Part shown: piece after piece, positions 1-11,026 of the stretch
Position numbering within the stretch: position 1 is the stretch's first letter
Layout of the letters: the number at the start of each line of letters is the position of its first letter
Notes under the pieces: model-generated
Seen by the model: the letters and a program-made list of their open reading frames with translations, nothing else
What the model was told of the DNA's origin: nothing
The model's database searches: none
Program-made: the position numbers and the translations under genes
Source of the DNA: Calliphora vicina
Taxonomy: Eukaryota; Arthropoda; Insecta; Diptera; Calliphoridae
NCBI RefSeq assembly: GCF_958450345.1
Contig: NC_088783.1
Span: forward strand, 18,169,701 to 18,233,700
Reading direction: 5' to 3'
DNA: 64,000 nt

Positions 1-827
1 AACGTAATTAATGGTAATTTTAAGGAAAAACAAAAGTTGTTTTACAAATAAAATAGCAATACAGTGTACTCGCGATAATATGAACACCCCACAATATAAA
101 CACTTTTTTACTTCCATATGAAAAGCTTATTTTTGTTTTTTTTAACGGATTCTATCAATCTACACAAAGTTGAAATTTAAATCAATAGGGTAGTGGCCAA
201 ATTCTAATTCAACTGCATAATAATTTGGAGAATTTCCCTAGCTGTTTGTAGGGGAAACATTTTTGTAGATGGGATGATGCCATAGATACCATTCACAAAT
301 ACATATGAACAATCTTGCAAAGGTGAACTGGCGAGTGCAAAAATTCTAACAAAAATCGTTATTTACCACCTTAGCATAAAGAGAACTTCCAAGGAAGTGA
401 AAGAGAAGAAGAATTATATAAAAGTACTGAAATATTGCATCGGAAGCAAATAATTTTCAACAGGGTAGACTTAACGTAAATGTTCTTGTTTTATATCTTT
501 CATCAAACAAATTATGTATTAAATTAGATATGAATATGCTTAAAATAACAACTAACACACAATTTCGAGTGAAATTTATTTTGCATTTACACACATACTG
601 ACATACATACTTTTATAATCTTACTCACATTCGTACAAACTTTTATATTTCCTTAAACTCCTTTACAATTTCTTATATAAAGCGATATCTTGTAAATTCT
701 TCCTTCGTTCTATACAATTTCAAAACCATTCATTCAAGAATTTAAGAATGATTACAAAAAAAAAGCTAACAAAAACTTTACATACACACTGTATATTTGT
801 AAGGAATTGTCAGACACACACACAAAC
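1..827. other. AT-rich presumed intron sequence
   Basis: No gene is recognisable. The segment near 375-500 (AACTTCCAAGGAAGTGAAAG) recurs in diverged form at about 3970-4080. Short CATACA runs occur near 590-610. Confidence 0.4.
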
Positions 828-2093
828 CAGGGATGTTAAAGTTGGTACAATTGTACTTTTTTTGGTACATTTTGACCTTCTAAAGTACCGTGGTACTACC
901 ACGTCTCATTTGGTACAATTTAAAATATTTTATATAAACAACTTTTACAAAAACCACAAGCAATTTGTATTCTGTTTACATATATTGATATTGTTAAAGA
1001 AATTAAAGAAAATTACAAACAATTTTATATAAGATTTTGAGTTTTGAGAACTAAAGTCAACCTTAATAACGAAGTGTTAATTGGTTCCATAAATTTACTC
1101 CTGGAAATGTTATTTCAAGTAGTATTGTACATCTACTAGTAAAAATGTTCCCGAATGGGAATTGCATATTTTGTTTCAATCAATAACACAGGTCAACAGC
1201 AAAAAAGACGTGAACAACCACTTTATAGATTTGATGTACCATTGTACAAAAATGGTAAAATTTTTCAATTCTATGGAGAAATTTTTTTTTTAAATTTTTA
1301 AGTAAAATTACAAAATTTTGTTAGACGTTTCCTCACATAATTAATGATAACTCAAAAACGGTTAATTTGAGATTTACATAACCTTTAATCCGTTTATATA
1401 TTGCGTTTATCGGCTCAGTAGTTTTGGAGTTATAATGACAAATTGAAGCAAACAATATATTTTTTACATGAAAATAACAAATTTTTTTGTTTTAAAAAAT
1501 TCATGAATAATCGAAACTTTGAGTGGAAATTTTACATTTGTTTTGTTAAAAATATATTTTTGTTTCAATTTGTTATTATAAATCCGAAACTACTGAGCCG
1601 ATTAAACGGAATATAGGTTATGTATATTTCAATTTTTTTAAGTTTATTTTAATAATATCGGAGTAACCGTTTTTGAGTTATCATTACTTATGTGGAGAAA
1701 AGTATAAAAAGCTCAATTTTACTTAAACATTTTTTTTTAAAAAATCCTCTACATAGAATTTAAAATTTGGAACATATTTGTACTACTGGACCACAATACA
1801 TCAAAATTTTGTAGTGGTTTAAAAAGCCTCTAAATTTTTTTCCGATTTTGTTGCCTTGTGTAATCAATTTAGAGCTTCAGCTGAAGTCAGTAAAAAATTA
1901 AAACATTTGTAGTTTTTGGTCGGTAGTAGCTAATTTAATCTATGTTAATGTTAAGTTTTGTTTTTTGTTTACAATTTTTATGTACTTTTTTTATGTTTAA
2001 TAAACTAAAAAAAAAATGGTACCGCGAAGGTCCAAAAAGTACAATTTTTTTTGGAGGGTGGTACATAATTGAAAAATTCATTTAACATCCCTG
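828..2093. mobile_element. hAT-like non-autonomous element
   Basis: Seen: the ends are inverted repeats, CAGGGATGTTAAA at 828 and its complement TTTAACATCCCTG ending at 2093. Inside these, both ends carry related GTAC-rich words (TTGTACTTTTT, GGTAC). A further internal palindrome at about 1329-1700 has arms of roughly 130 bp containing ATGATAACTCAAAAACGGTT and CGGCTCAGTAGTTT. There is no transposase frame. The 8-bp flanks (ACACAAAC / AATCAAAA) match at only 5 of 8 positions, so the target duplication is decayed or absent. CAGGG ends are typical of hAT. The family is inferred. Confidence 0.6.
1329..1700. repeat. Internal long inverted repeat of the hAT-like element
   Basis: The left arm (CACATAATTAATGATAACTC, then CGGCTCAGTAGTTTTGGAG) is mirrored on the right (CTACTGAGCCGATTAAACGG, then GAGTTATCATTACTTATGTG). 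The arms have diverged by several substitutions and small indels, with an AT-rich loop between them. Confidence 0.75.
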
Positions 2094-2862
2094 AATCAAA
2101 AATTCTGAAAATCCCGTATAACTCTCTTACACAGCAACAACAAACAACCAATGGCAAAGATCTCAAGCTGAGATAAAAGAAATCGCATGTACTCAAACCG
2201 CCACCATCATACACACTCAGCAACAACAACAGCAACATAATCATCATTAACATCGTCATAACCATAATCACAAAAGCAACAACAACAACAGCAAAAACAA
2301 AAGCTATATAAAATAAAAACAACAACAAGAAGAAGACTTGAAGTAGAATATAAACAACACAAATCGTTGTCGTCATCATCATGAATGTCTTCGTTCGTTC
2401 GTTGGTTTAGTTGTTGTTGCCATTTCCCCCCTTCGGTTTTTTTGTTTGTTTTTATTTTTGCTCCAAAAAACAAACGATTGGTTTTTTTTCGTTTCTTTCA
2501 TTTATTGCTTTGCAAAACCTTGTTTTTTTTTTGTTGCTGCTGATTTTAGCAATAATAACAACAACAACAAAAAGCTTAGACGATTGTTGCTTTTGCCCTT
2601 TGATGTAGAAAAATTATGAAAGTAGAAGAAGATGAACAAGAAAAAAACATTAAATGAAAACTACGGGTTGATGCCACGGGAGACCAACTTAAATGACATC
2701 AAGTTAAGATAATAAAAAAAATATTGAATATTTTCTTTTATTTTACAAGCAAAGCTCAACAACACTCAAGCATAAAACAAAAACAACCTGTTGGGAAACG
2801 AACAATGATGCCAAAAGTAAACTCTACCTGTCAAGCATAACACAAAAACAAACTGATATTAA
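2094..2862. other. Trinucleotide-rich intronic stretch
   Basis: 2122-2420 is dominated by CAA/CAG/CAT runs, and 2380-2560 by GTT/TTT runs. The open frames here are low-complexity translations (poly-Val/Leu/Cys), not genes. Confidence 0.5.
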
Positions 2863-3959
2863 CCCTCTAACCCGCAAGAGTGCCAAAAAGCATGCATTAC
2901 AAAACACCACAATTATCTCAAAAAGTAATTAATTTTATTTTTTTAAATTTAACGGTGACTTTAGTTACAGATTTGTTAACATTTCTCTCGAAGGTCGAAA
3001 TGCATTCTGACTTTCAGTTTTTTTCTGTCAGCTGTTTGTGAGTGATGTCATAATTTTTTAAATGAAAGTTTTACTAGCTTTTAGTCGGCCGATCTATTCG
3101 AAATATTTTTATAAAATGTAAGATATTCTTCATTCAGTCTATGAATTTGTAAATGTTAAAAAAAAAATTATAGGAATGGCAGATAGAGACCGCAGACGGA
3201 TTAAATTATTCACCTTGACTCATGATCAATTGGTACTCTACAAGAAGATCCACAGCCAGGAAGTTCAAAAGTTGGCGTAAAAGTAAACATCCAGTTAATG
3301 ACGTCCGTTATGACAATATCGACCACTTTCCAATCTGTTTAGGCAAAAAAGATGGTGCAAACTAAGCAAAAAGTTGCAACCATAATGTGTTTGCTCAAAA
3401 TACGATTTTCATTTATGCTGCTCAAATGCCAAAAATACACGGAGAAAAAAAATTCGTGATAGCAACCGAATTTGTTGCCAATCGAATGATTCTATCTTAG
3501 TGACCGAATTTTACAGTTGTGACTATAATATTATGTATGGGGTAGCTAAAGTTTGGTTACCTCAACTGAAATTCTTATTTATCAACTGACATTCAGTTGT
3601 TAGAACTGAAAAATTCTATGTGTGCAACCGAATCATTCGATTGGCAACAAATTCGGTTGCTATCACGATTCTGTTTTCTCTGTGTAGTTTTTATAAGCAT
3701 AATCGTAGAAAGTAAAACATAGTTTTGTATCTTTTTCATTAGTTTTTCAATAAAATCGTATCATAATTAATTTTTACATCTTATTGTTTTTTAACCTAAA
3801 CCGACACCAATGTCCTGAGGCACTCTCCACCTTTTTGCACCTGGTTCCTAAACTTAATTAGCAAATTAGTTGCTGATGGCTGTTTATTGGGTCATAATTA
3901 CCCTAAAATAAATTATTTGACAACTTTTTTTAGCTTTTTAAAGTTTGCAGGTTAGAGGG
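2863..3959 (+). mobile_element. piggyBac-like element, deleted remnant
   Basis: Seen: it is flanked on both sides by TTAA (2859-2862 and 3960-3963), with terminal repeats CCCTCTAACCCGCAA at the left and TTGCAGGTTAGAGGG at the right. An interior plus-strand frame starts at ATG 3176 (MADRDRRRIKLFTL). After a shift it resumes with VRYDNIDHFPICLGKKDG and a Cys/His-containing tail interrupted by stops. Known: TTAA duplication, CCCT ends and a C-terminal R-x-D...H-x-P...K-x-G then Cys-rich module are hallmarks of piggyBac transposases. The catalytic core is missing. The tail is split by a MITE at 3438-3684. It is defective, probably mobilised in trans in the past. Confidence 0.75.
3438..3684. mobile_element. 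Palindromic MITE nested in the piggyBac remnant
   Basis: Flanked by TA dinucleotides (3436-3437 and 3685-3686). The termini are CACGGAGAAAA and TTTTCTCTGTG. About 55 bp of each end are complementary (GATAGCAACCGAATTTGTTG / CAACAAATTCGGTTGCTATC). Removing it rejoins the surrounding piggyBac reading frame, which confirms the boundaries. The 247-bp size and TA duplication suggest Tc1/mariner-type mobilisation. Confidence 0.85.
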
Positions 3960-6349
3960 TTAACAATTAGCATTAACAGAACTTCCAAAGAAGAGAAAAA
4001 GAAGATGAAGTTATAGTACTGAAGGAAGCAATTAATTTAACACAGACTTAAGCTACAATAAATATCCTTCTTTTATTATGCAAACTCATTTTTGGTTTGA
4101 GCTTTATAAGGACATTTACTTATGGTGCTGGCAGCTTATCCAAGGGGATTTAGTGAACTTGATTTTTAAACAATTTAATATATTGGTCATTAATATATAT
4201 AATAATCTATAACTGATACAAAAGTATTTGGGCAAAAGTCAAGTAAAATAAAAAAAAAAATATTTTTCCAAAGGCGTTTAAACATTTATTATATTAAAAT
4301 CTTCAAATAGTTTATATCCATTTGCAAAATACCTGCAATTTCCTTTACATTGATATACAATTTGTTTACATTGATACTCTCAAACTTTGGTCTTCAAATA
4401 AAAAAGTTATTAATTTATAGATTTAAAATTATCAAATTCTGTTTAAAAAAAATCCCCAAATTTGTCTCTCAATCTCGCTCTCTTTTTTTCTGATAAACTC
4501 CAACATAAAACATCAACATTTTATCTTCTAAAAATCATAACTATCATCATTTACTTTTGAAATTTTATACCATTTTATATTTATAATTTCATGCCCATTT
4601 TTGTTGCCTATTAAATCCTCAATGTCTGTGGCTTATTTTTCTATGCTATTTTTCCCAGTTTATTTTTTTGTTTTCCTGTTCGGTTTTGTCACTTGTTTTA
4701 ATGTTTTCGTTAAGCGCCATATTTGTTTGAATGTTTTCTTTCTACGCATATTCTATAATATTTTGTTGTTTTTATTTATCGTATAGACTTGTCATCAATA
4801 CATTGACATAATCTCTACTCACACACACACACACTAATATATTAACAAATTTATGTAGCATACAAGCAGGCGTATTTATAGTGGGTGTGTAGTAGTAAAT
4901 ATTTGTTATTCAAACATTGTCTAGTTGTTGTCAATGGACTGATAAATAAATAATACTGGAATTTGTTTCAGTTTTTTTTCCAGGGGTTTAAGGGGGAGGG
5001 CACTATAATGTGTCATGTCATGAACAGCAAAATGGAGGTGTTAAATTGTTAAGGTTAATGGGGAATTTGTTGGAGAATTTTAAGTTTTAAATTAACAACT
5101 TTTAAATGTTTAAAGTTGTGTTGAAAATATTTTTGTAGGCATTAAAAACTAATTACTTGAAAGTATTTCAAAAATCGAAAATTTTTATTTTAACCTGAAA
5201 AACAAAGAAGTTACATACGATGTTTTCGAAATCAGTGAAAATATTTAGGAAAATATTGCTAATTGAACTGACCGAGATTGAGGCTCAAAAGTTTTAAAAT
5301 GAAGACAACAATATTGTATTATATCCCTATAATATATTGAGCAATATTTTAAAACAAATTTAGCTTAGATTTTAATTCTAAAATGCTTTAATTTTTTTTT
5401 AATATTTTCTATAAATAGAGAGAGGCCTTATTTGCCAAATAGATTAACTTCTCAAAATATAAACTAGAGAAAAGTGATATTTTATATTTTATAAATTACA
5501 AATTAATTTTGTATAAAAATAATTAAAAGTTAAACGAATACTTAAGCATTTAAATTAAGAAAAAAGTATTTAAATATCTAAAGATCAAAAACTAAACATA
5601 CTTTGCTTTTAGTAAGAATTAAAAAAATAAGCTTTTAAGAAAATTTCTTTAAAACCCTAATACTTAGCAATCTTACAAAGTATAATTCCAACAAATTTTA
5701 AAAACTGCACTTAGCTTATTTGGCTTTGGAATCTTGGCTATAAAAAAAACTTTTCAAGTATCTTATTTTCTTACTTATTTTTACAAAGATTTTCTTTGTC
5801 TTTATTAAACAAAATAAAGATAAATATAAAAATATGCTGAATGTCTTTAGGGAGATTTTGGTGGTTTTGTTTGCAAATACATAAAATGCTACCAAATACC
5901 AACGAATATACAAATATATTAAGAAAATGGAAAATATTTATATTATTTTTTAAGATTTCTTTTGTTGGAGAAAGAAAAAATAAAAACTGAAATGTTTTAC
6001 TTGTCTTGTGTATATTTAACCTTATTTTGTAGTTGTTGGCTTTATACACAGCAACAACAACAACAAGAAAAAAAGTAAAACATTGACTCTTTCTTATTAC
6101 TAGGGAAAAAATGTTTTACTCCTACAAGCAAACAGTGGGTTTGGGAGAAAGGAAAATTTTAGTACATTTTTTTTATATTAGGGAACAAATTTTGTTTTAT
6201 TTTCCAAGAATCATGAAATGAATTTTTTTTTAAAATTTTTTTAATTTTTTTCTAATTTTTTGAAAAGTTTTGTAAAAAAATGATACAAATTTTATTAAAT
6301 CATATAACATTGGATCCGAAAAATAAAATTTTTAAAACCTAATTAAAAT
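3960..6349. other. AT-rich presumed intron sequence
   Basis: No gene is seen. It contains a short (CA)n at 4819-4834, a diverged copy of the 375-500 segment at about 3970-4080, and long A/T homopolymer tracts. Confidence 0.4.
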
Positions 6350-6850
6350 ATGGGCATTTCTATGTTCCCGAACGCGACAAATCTGAGCAATTTTTTTTTA
6401 TTTAGATTTTTCAATAGCTTATTTGTAGCACTAAGTTTTGTGCAAAATATAGCTTTTGTTTCCAATATATTAGCAATTAGCATGGTATCATGAACAAGAC
6501 AAAAAATGGAACTCGGATTAGGAAAAAAGAAAAAAAAATTGGGGAAAAAAAGTTTGTTTTATTTCCAAACACAGAAAAATTCTAGAATTTGAAAAGTCAA
6601 GTTCTAGAATTTTTCACTATTTCAAGGTAAATTATAAAAATTAAATTTTTTTTAAATAATTTTTTTTTTTCAAAAATTAAAATTTTTTTCCCATTTTTTT
6701 TTTCGTTTTTCCTAAACCTAGTTCTATTTTTTGTCTCGTTCGTGCTAACGACAATTATATAAATATTATTTAAAAATATAACACTGGGTACTAAAAAGAA
6801 AATTAAAAAAAAAATTCCATGGTCCCGAACGCGACAATTCATACGACCTG

Positions 6851-7611
6851 TAGTGCGATTCACTAACTTTTAACGAACCGACAATCGTAATGTTTATCGA
6901 CATAAATAATCGCTTGCAGTAACGATAGTGTGATTCAGTAATTTATTTTTAACGATTGTTTAAGATATGACATCTCTGTCTACAAAATATCAAAATAAGC
7001 GAAAAGTAGAAAACCATTATTTGACACAAAATGAAATAATTAACCAGTGGTGTAGTGAGTACAACGTTGACTAGCAATCGGAAGGTTGTTGGTTCGACAC
7101 TTGGCTGCGACTTACTTTTTTTTATTTATTTTTTTTAGTAAATACATAATTTTATAAATAATTCTACTAGCAAAATAACTTATTTCAGTCCAAAATGTAA
7201 AGGATTACTTTTGGGACATCGGGAACAAAAATAAGTACTTCTTCCAGGTGAATAATTAGTAGTATAATCTTCAAATTTCCCTATTTTTCAGCTTATTTTT
7301 TATATTTTATTGTAAATATTAATAAGTTAAGTAAATAAAATTGTGTTTCCATTATTTTTTTTACGATAGTTCCAGCTACAAAAGATGAAGATGACGAAGA
7401 AAAAATTGCAAATACACTTTATCGATTAAATAAACACAACTTAAATTATTGTCGCTAACATAACGAAAAAAAAAAACTGCTTTAAGTAACAGCTGACTTC
7501 AACCGACAGCGAATGTCGTTAAAAATGTTACTGAATAGCAAATTCGATAAATTTTCGTTATATTTATTTTAACGATACGATTATCGTTATAAAAGTTAGT
7601 GAATCGCACTA
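6851..7611. mobile_element. TAGTGCGATTC-ended inverted-repeat element
   Basis: Starts TAGTGCGATTCACTAACTTT and ends with the complement AAAGTTAGTGAATCGCACTA, a terminal repeat of about 22 bp. Further in, ACGATAATCG-like words are mirrored loosely. CTG stands on both sides (6848-6850 and 7612-7614). Comparison with the uninterrupted relative at 28461 onward shows that one CTG-like site was present before insertion, so a 3-bp duplication is likely. No transposase frame. Superfamily not assignable with confidence (3-bp duplication would fit PIF/Harbinger or CACTA-like). Confidence 0.75.
7040..7115 (+). repeat. tRNA-like (possible SINE head) module
   Basis: The segment has a possible A box (GTGGTGTAGTGAGTACAACG) and B-box-like GGTTCGACACT at tRNA spacing. 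An anticodon-arm-like GTTGA...TCGGA lies between them. A T-rich tail follows. It sits inside the 6851-7611 element. Acceptor-stem pairing is not evident, so it is not a functional tRNA. Confidence 0.4.
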
Positions 7612-7861
7612 CTGAAGTAAAAAAAAATAAGAAATCGATAGCTTATTGTTTTGTGCAATAAATAGGTTTTGTCGATTAGTTGTTTCCCATATATATCAGC
7701 ACTTAGCTTGGTATATCGAACGCGACAAAAAATAGTATTCGTTTCCGACTGCCTCTAGGAAAATGCAAAAACCATAGCATGGTATCATCATATGAATACA
7801 AAATTTTTTTAAAATTATTATGGAATAATGAGGCTATCAATTGAGAGTTGTCTTGTTGAAA

Positions 7862-8902
7862 TGTTTGGATTTCAAAGCCAAAAGAACTGCTCATCTTTTG
7901 AGGCCAAAAACGAATCAAGCGAATATCTGATACACTGTTTTAAAGTGAAAGTGTTCTGCATCGATCGCAACAAATAGCAGACGGACGAGGCAAGGTCTGG
8001 ACTATAAGGTGGGTGAGGCAAAACTTCCCAACCACTTCTTTCTAAATAGTTTTTAACAGCTATTGTATAATGTGTCCGAATGTTGTCATGATGGAATATT
8101 ACGGTTTCATGTCTGGCCGTTTTTCGGTCAATGCTCGCTTCAAATGAATATGTAGCGTTCGGTACAGGTTCCCTGGTCAGCAGCTCATAATAGATAGGAC
8201 CCTTTTGCTCCCACCAAATACAGAGCATTACCTTAGCGCCATTGATATTTGGCTTTGGTGTCGATTCAGCTGGTTGGCCGGACTTCACATACGATCTCTA
8301 ACGCTTCGGGTTATTGTAATGGATTCATTTTTCATTGCAAGTAATGCTTCAGTGCAAAAATGATTTTCTTTTGTAGCGTTCCAGCAGCATTTCGGACATG
8401 CAAAATCGTCATTCATTGTCTCTAGGCTTCAATTCATATGGTAGCCAATTTTCCAGCATTTGGATGAATCCTGCTGCTTGAAAACGTTTTGAAATTGCTG
8501 AATGAGAGTAGCTCACAATGACTTTGCAAACTCTTGTTGAGTTTGACATGCCTTCAATTCTTGGTCTTCAAGCTTGTTTGGCTGACTTGGGAAATATATG
8601 CCTTCCGTGTCAAAATCCCCACTTTTGAACCGAATAAACCATCTGTCGCACATTGCAACCCATGAAACACATTCACCATAGGCTTCGGTGAACAGTCGGT
8701 GTTCTTCAGAGGCACTTTTTTCAAAGTAAAGAACTAAGGCATATAACGTTTTGTTGGTACAAAAGTCGACATTTTCGGAGCAAAAAAAAAATACTTTGTT
8801 ATTAACAGACATGTACCCTTCAAAATGTTAGTACAAATGAAAACCTCGTTCAAAATATACAAAATCTATTATAAATCCCGCATTTTTAAGTCATACTCCC
8901 AA
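7862..8902 (-). mobile_element. mariner copy A, 3'-truncated and decayed
   Basis: Minus-strand transposase fragments include SASEEHRLFTEAYGECVSWV, then WEVLPHPPYSPDLASS, in two different frames. The 5' terminal repeat reads TTGGGAGTATGACTTAAAAA from 8902 inward, next to TA. Known: mariner transposases carry a DD34D triad. The second D is present (HHDN). The third is lost (PSD replaced by SSV). The 3' end stops in sequence of the GAACGCGACA repeat without a terminal repeat. Confidence 0.85.
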
Positions 8903-9042
8903 TATAATGTTAGACAAATTAAGTCTCTACAGACCTGTGGAAATGCGTAAATATTTTTCCTTTTTTTTGAAAAAAATATATTTTAAATTTATGTTTATTT
9001 CGAAATTTAAATAAACTAGAAATATGTATTAAATAATTTGAA

Positions 9043-9193
9043 TTGCCCAATTTACAATTGATGTCTTAGTGTTGTAGCATTGTATGTCATAAATATTTTT
9101 CAAACAAATTTTTCGAAACAAAAACAAATCATTAATAAAAAAAATACGATATACAACGATACAACTCTACGACACCAATTGTGAATTGGGCAA
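9043..9193. mobile_element. Small palindromic MITE (TTGCCCAATT ends)
   Basis: The left end TTGCCCAATTTACAATTG and right end CAATTGTGAATTGGGCAA are inverted. Homology continues inward (GATGTCTTAGTGTTGTA versus TACAACTCTACGACACC) for about 40 bp. The loop is AT-rich. No clear target duplication. Confidence 0.65.
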
Positions 9194-11026
9194 ATGTGTT
9201 TTTAAGACAATTATAAAAATTTTTTAAAAAAAAATACAAATATTTTCCTCTCCTCTATTGGTTTTAATGTACAAATATTTCCATTTTACCCCACTGTATG
9301 CGTATACGGTTTTTTCTGCACATAAACCCCAGTTTTTTTTAGGGTAGAAGTTTTTCCATATTTTTTTCCTGATACATTTTTTTGTGTCTTACTCTTCAAA
9401 AGCCCCCAAGGTATCATAGAGACAGAGGATTTTTTTTATTTTGGTTTTTGTTTTATTTTTTTGTATAAGTATAAATGTGTGTAAATGTATGTGTTGTAAG
9501 TATGTATTTATGTATGTGTATCTTCTGATACCTTTAACTTCGACAGTTGGATTTTGTTAAAGTTTTCATTTGTTCTGTTGTATATATTCTTTTTTGCGGC
9601 TGCCACAGCAACAGCATCCATTTTCACGTTCATATGCGGATTTGTACTTGCTGAACCCCAACCAGCCCCCCACCAACAACTTTCATACTCCACTCCCCCA
9701 TTTTTTGTTATTTTATTTTTTTTGTTAAACAGAAATATACTTTTTTGTATTCATGTCCTTTTTATACCCAGACCCAGTCATTGAAGAAAATCGTGGTGGA
9801 TACAAATAAAAAAATACTTGTTATATACAGTTCAGTTAGATAGATACACATACATACATACAGTTATAGATACTTTTCAAAATATAACTGTATATGTATG
9901 TATATAGAATATTTTTTCTCTAGATTTGTGGGTGTATGTGTGTCTGTGTACATTTCAAAATGGTTGCTTTGTTGGGGGATTTTAGCTTTTCTACTGTTTT
10001 TGAAATATGACACGATTGCAGATTTTGTTTAGCATTTCGTTCTTTTTTTTTTTTGTCAAACTTTTTTTCTTTTTGTTCTTATGGCTTCTTTAGCTTAGTT
10101 TTGCAAACAAATAATAAATTCAAACTGTTGGAATAAAAAATGAAGGCAAAAAAATGGAAAAATGGCAAATACAAGAAGTTTTGTTTAAAATTTAAAGAGA
10201 AAATAAATATAAAATTTGTCTAAAATTATTGAAATAGATTATAAATTGCAGAGTTTTTAGTTACTTCTTGTAAAAATCATTAATAATTTACAAAATTTTT
10301 ACAAATTTTGCAGTAAAAATTTCTAGATAAAAAAAGTCCTATAAGGATAAAAATCAGAAATTTTTAAAAAAAAATTTATTTTATATAAATTTTAAAGTCT
10401 TTAGTTTCTTGCCACAAAAACACAACCAAATAAAAAACCATATTACCAAAGTTATAAAGTAAAATAAGCAAGAAAACGAAATTCTAGCCAAAATGTTTGA
10501 GTAATTTTTAAATTTGTTTAAAAACCTGACCCTTAAACTGTGTTTTTTATTAATTGTAGAGTATTTAGAGTATTGCCAGTAATAATCTTGCAAAATGAGA
10601 AAATAATTCCCATGTTAAGAACAAAAATTATTCTTAAAATCATTGACACTTTTGGAAACATTATGACACTTGAAGCACAAGATATTTTGAAAAACTTTTT
10701 TAATGTAAATAAATCTGAAAGTCTTTAGATTGTTGTGGCTGAAAATCCAGCAAATTGATATAACATTACTTAAGATATGAAGTAAAATGTTTCGCAACCT
10801 CTTAGTCATATTTGATGCATTAAATCAAACAATGGCAGACCGATTTTTGATCTTAAACATATTTAATTTAAACATATTTTTAATTTATATAAAGCAGCAA
10901 GTCTTTAGTTTCTTGTTGTGAAAAAAACAACTAAAATGAAACAATATTTTAAAAGTTATAGAGAAAAATATGCAACTTCCTCAAAAAAAAAATACATTTT
11001 ACAAAATTTGATTTCGTTTTTGTTTT
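9194..11026. other. AT-rich presumed intron sequence
   Basis: No gene found. 9835-9905 has TACA/TATG microsatellite runs. 9590-9700 is a less AT-rich patch with no splice-bounded coding signal. The frame at 9554-9784 is not supported by any motif. Confidence 0.4.

Larger units (their letters stand above)
6350..7861. repeat. GAACGCGACA repeat family copy, interrupted
   Basis: Carries the words GGGCATTTCTATGTTCCCG, GAACGCGACAA, and TATTAGCAATTAGCATGGTA. These recur at 28440-28870. It includes an inner inverted repeat (about 6485-6760, around AGAATTTGAAAAGTCAAG). The copy is split at 6851-7611 by a terminal-inverted-repeat element. The sequence resumes afterwards in register with the 28.4 kb copy. 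The class of the repeat is unknown. Confidence 0.65.

Noticed and set aside
2005..2473. Overlapping open frames rich in Val, Leu, Cys and Asp
   Set aside because: Translations of CAA/CAT trinucleotide runs in the wrong frames.
3438..3684. miRNA-type hairpin
   Set aside because: The inverted ends are separated by about 140 bp and are flanked by TA duplications, which fits a MITE better.
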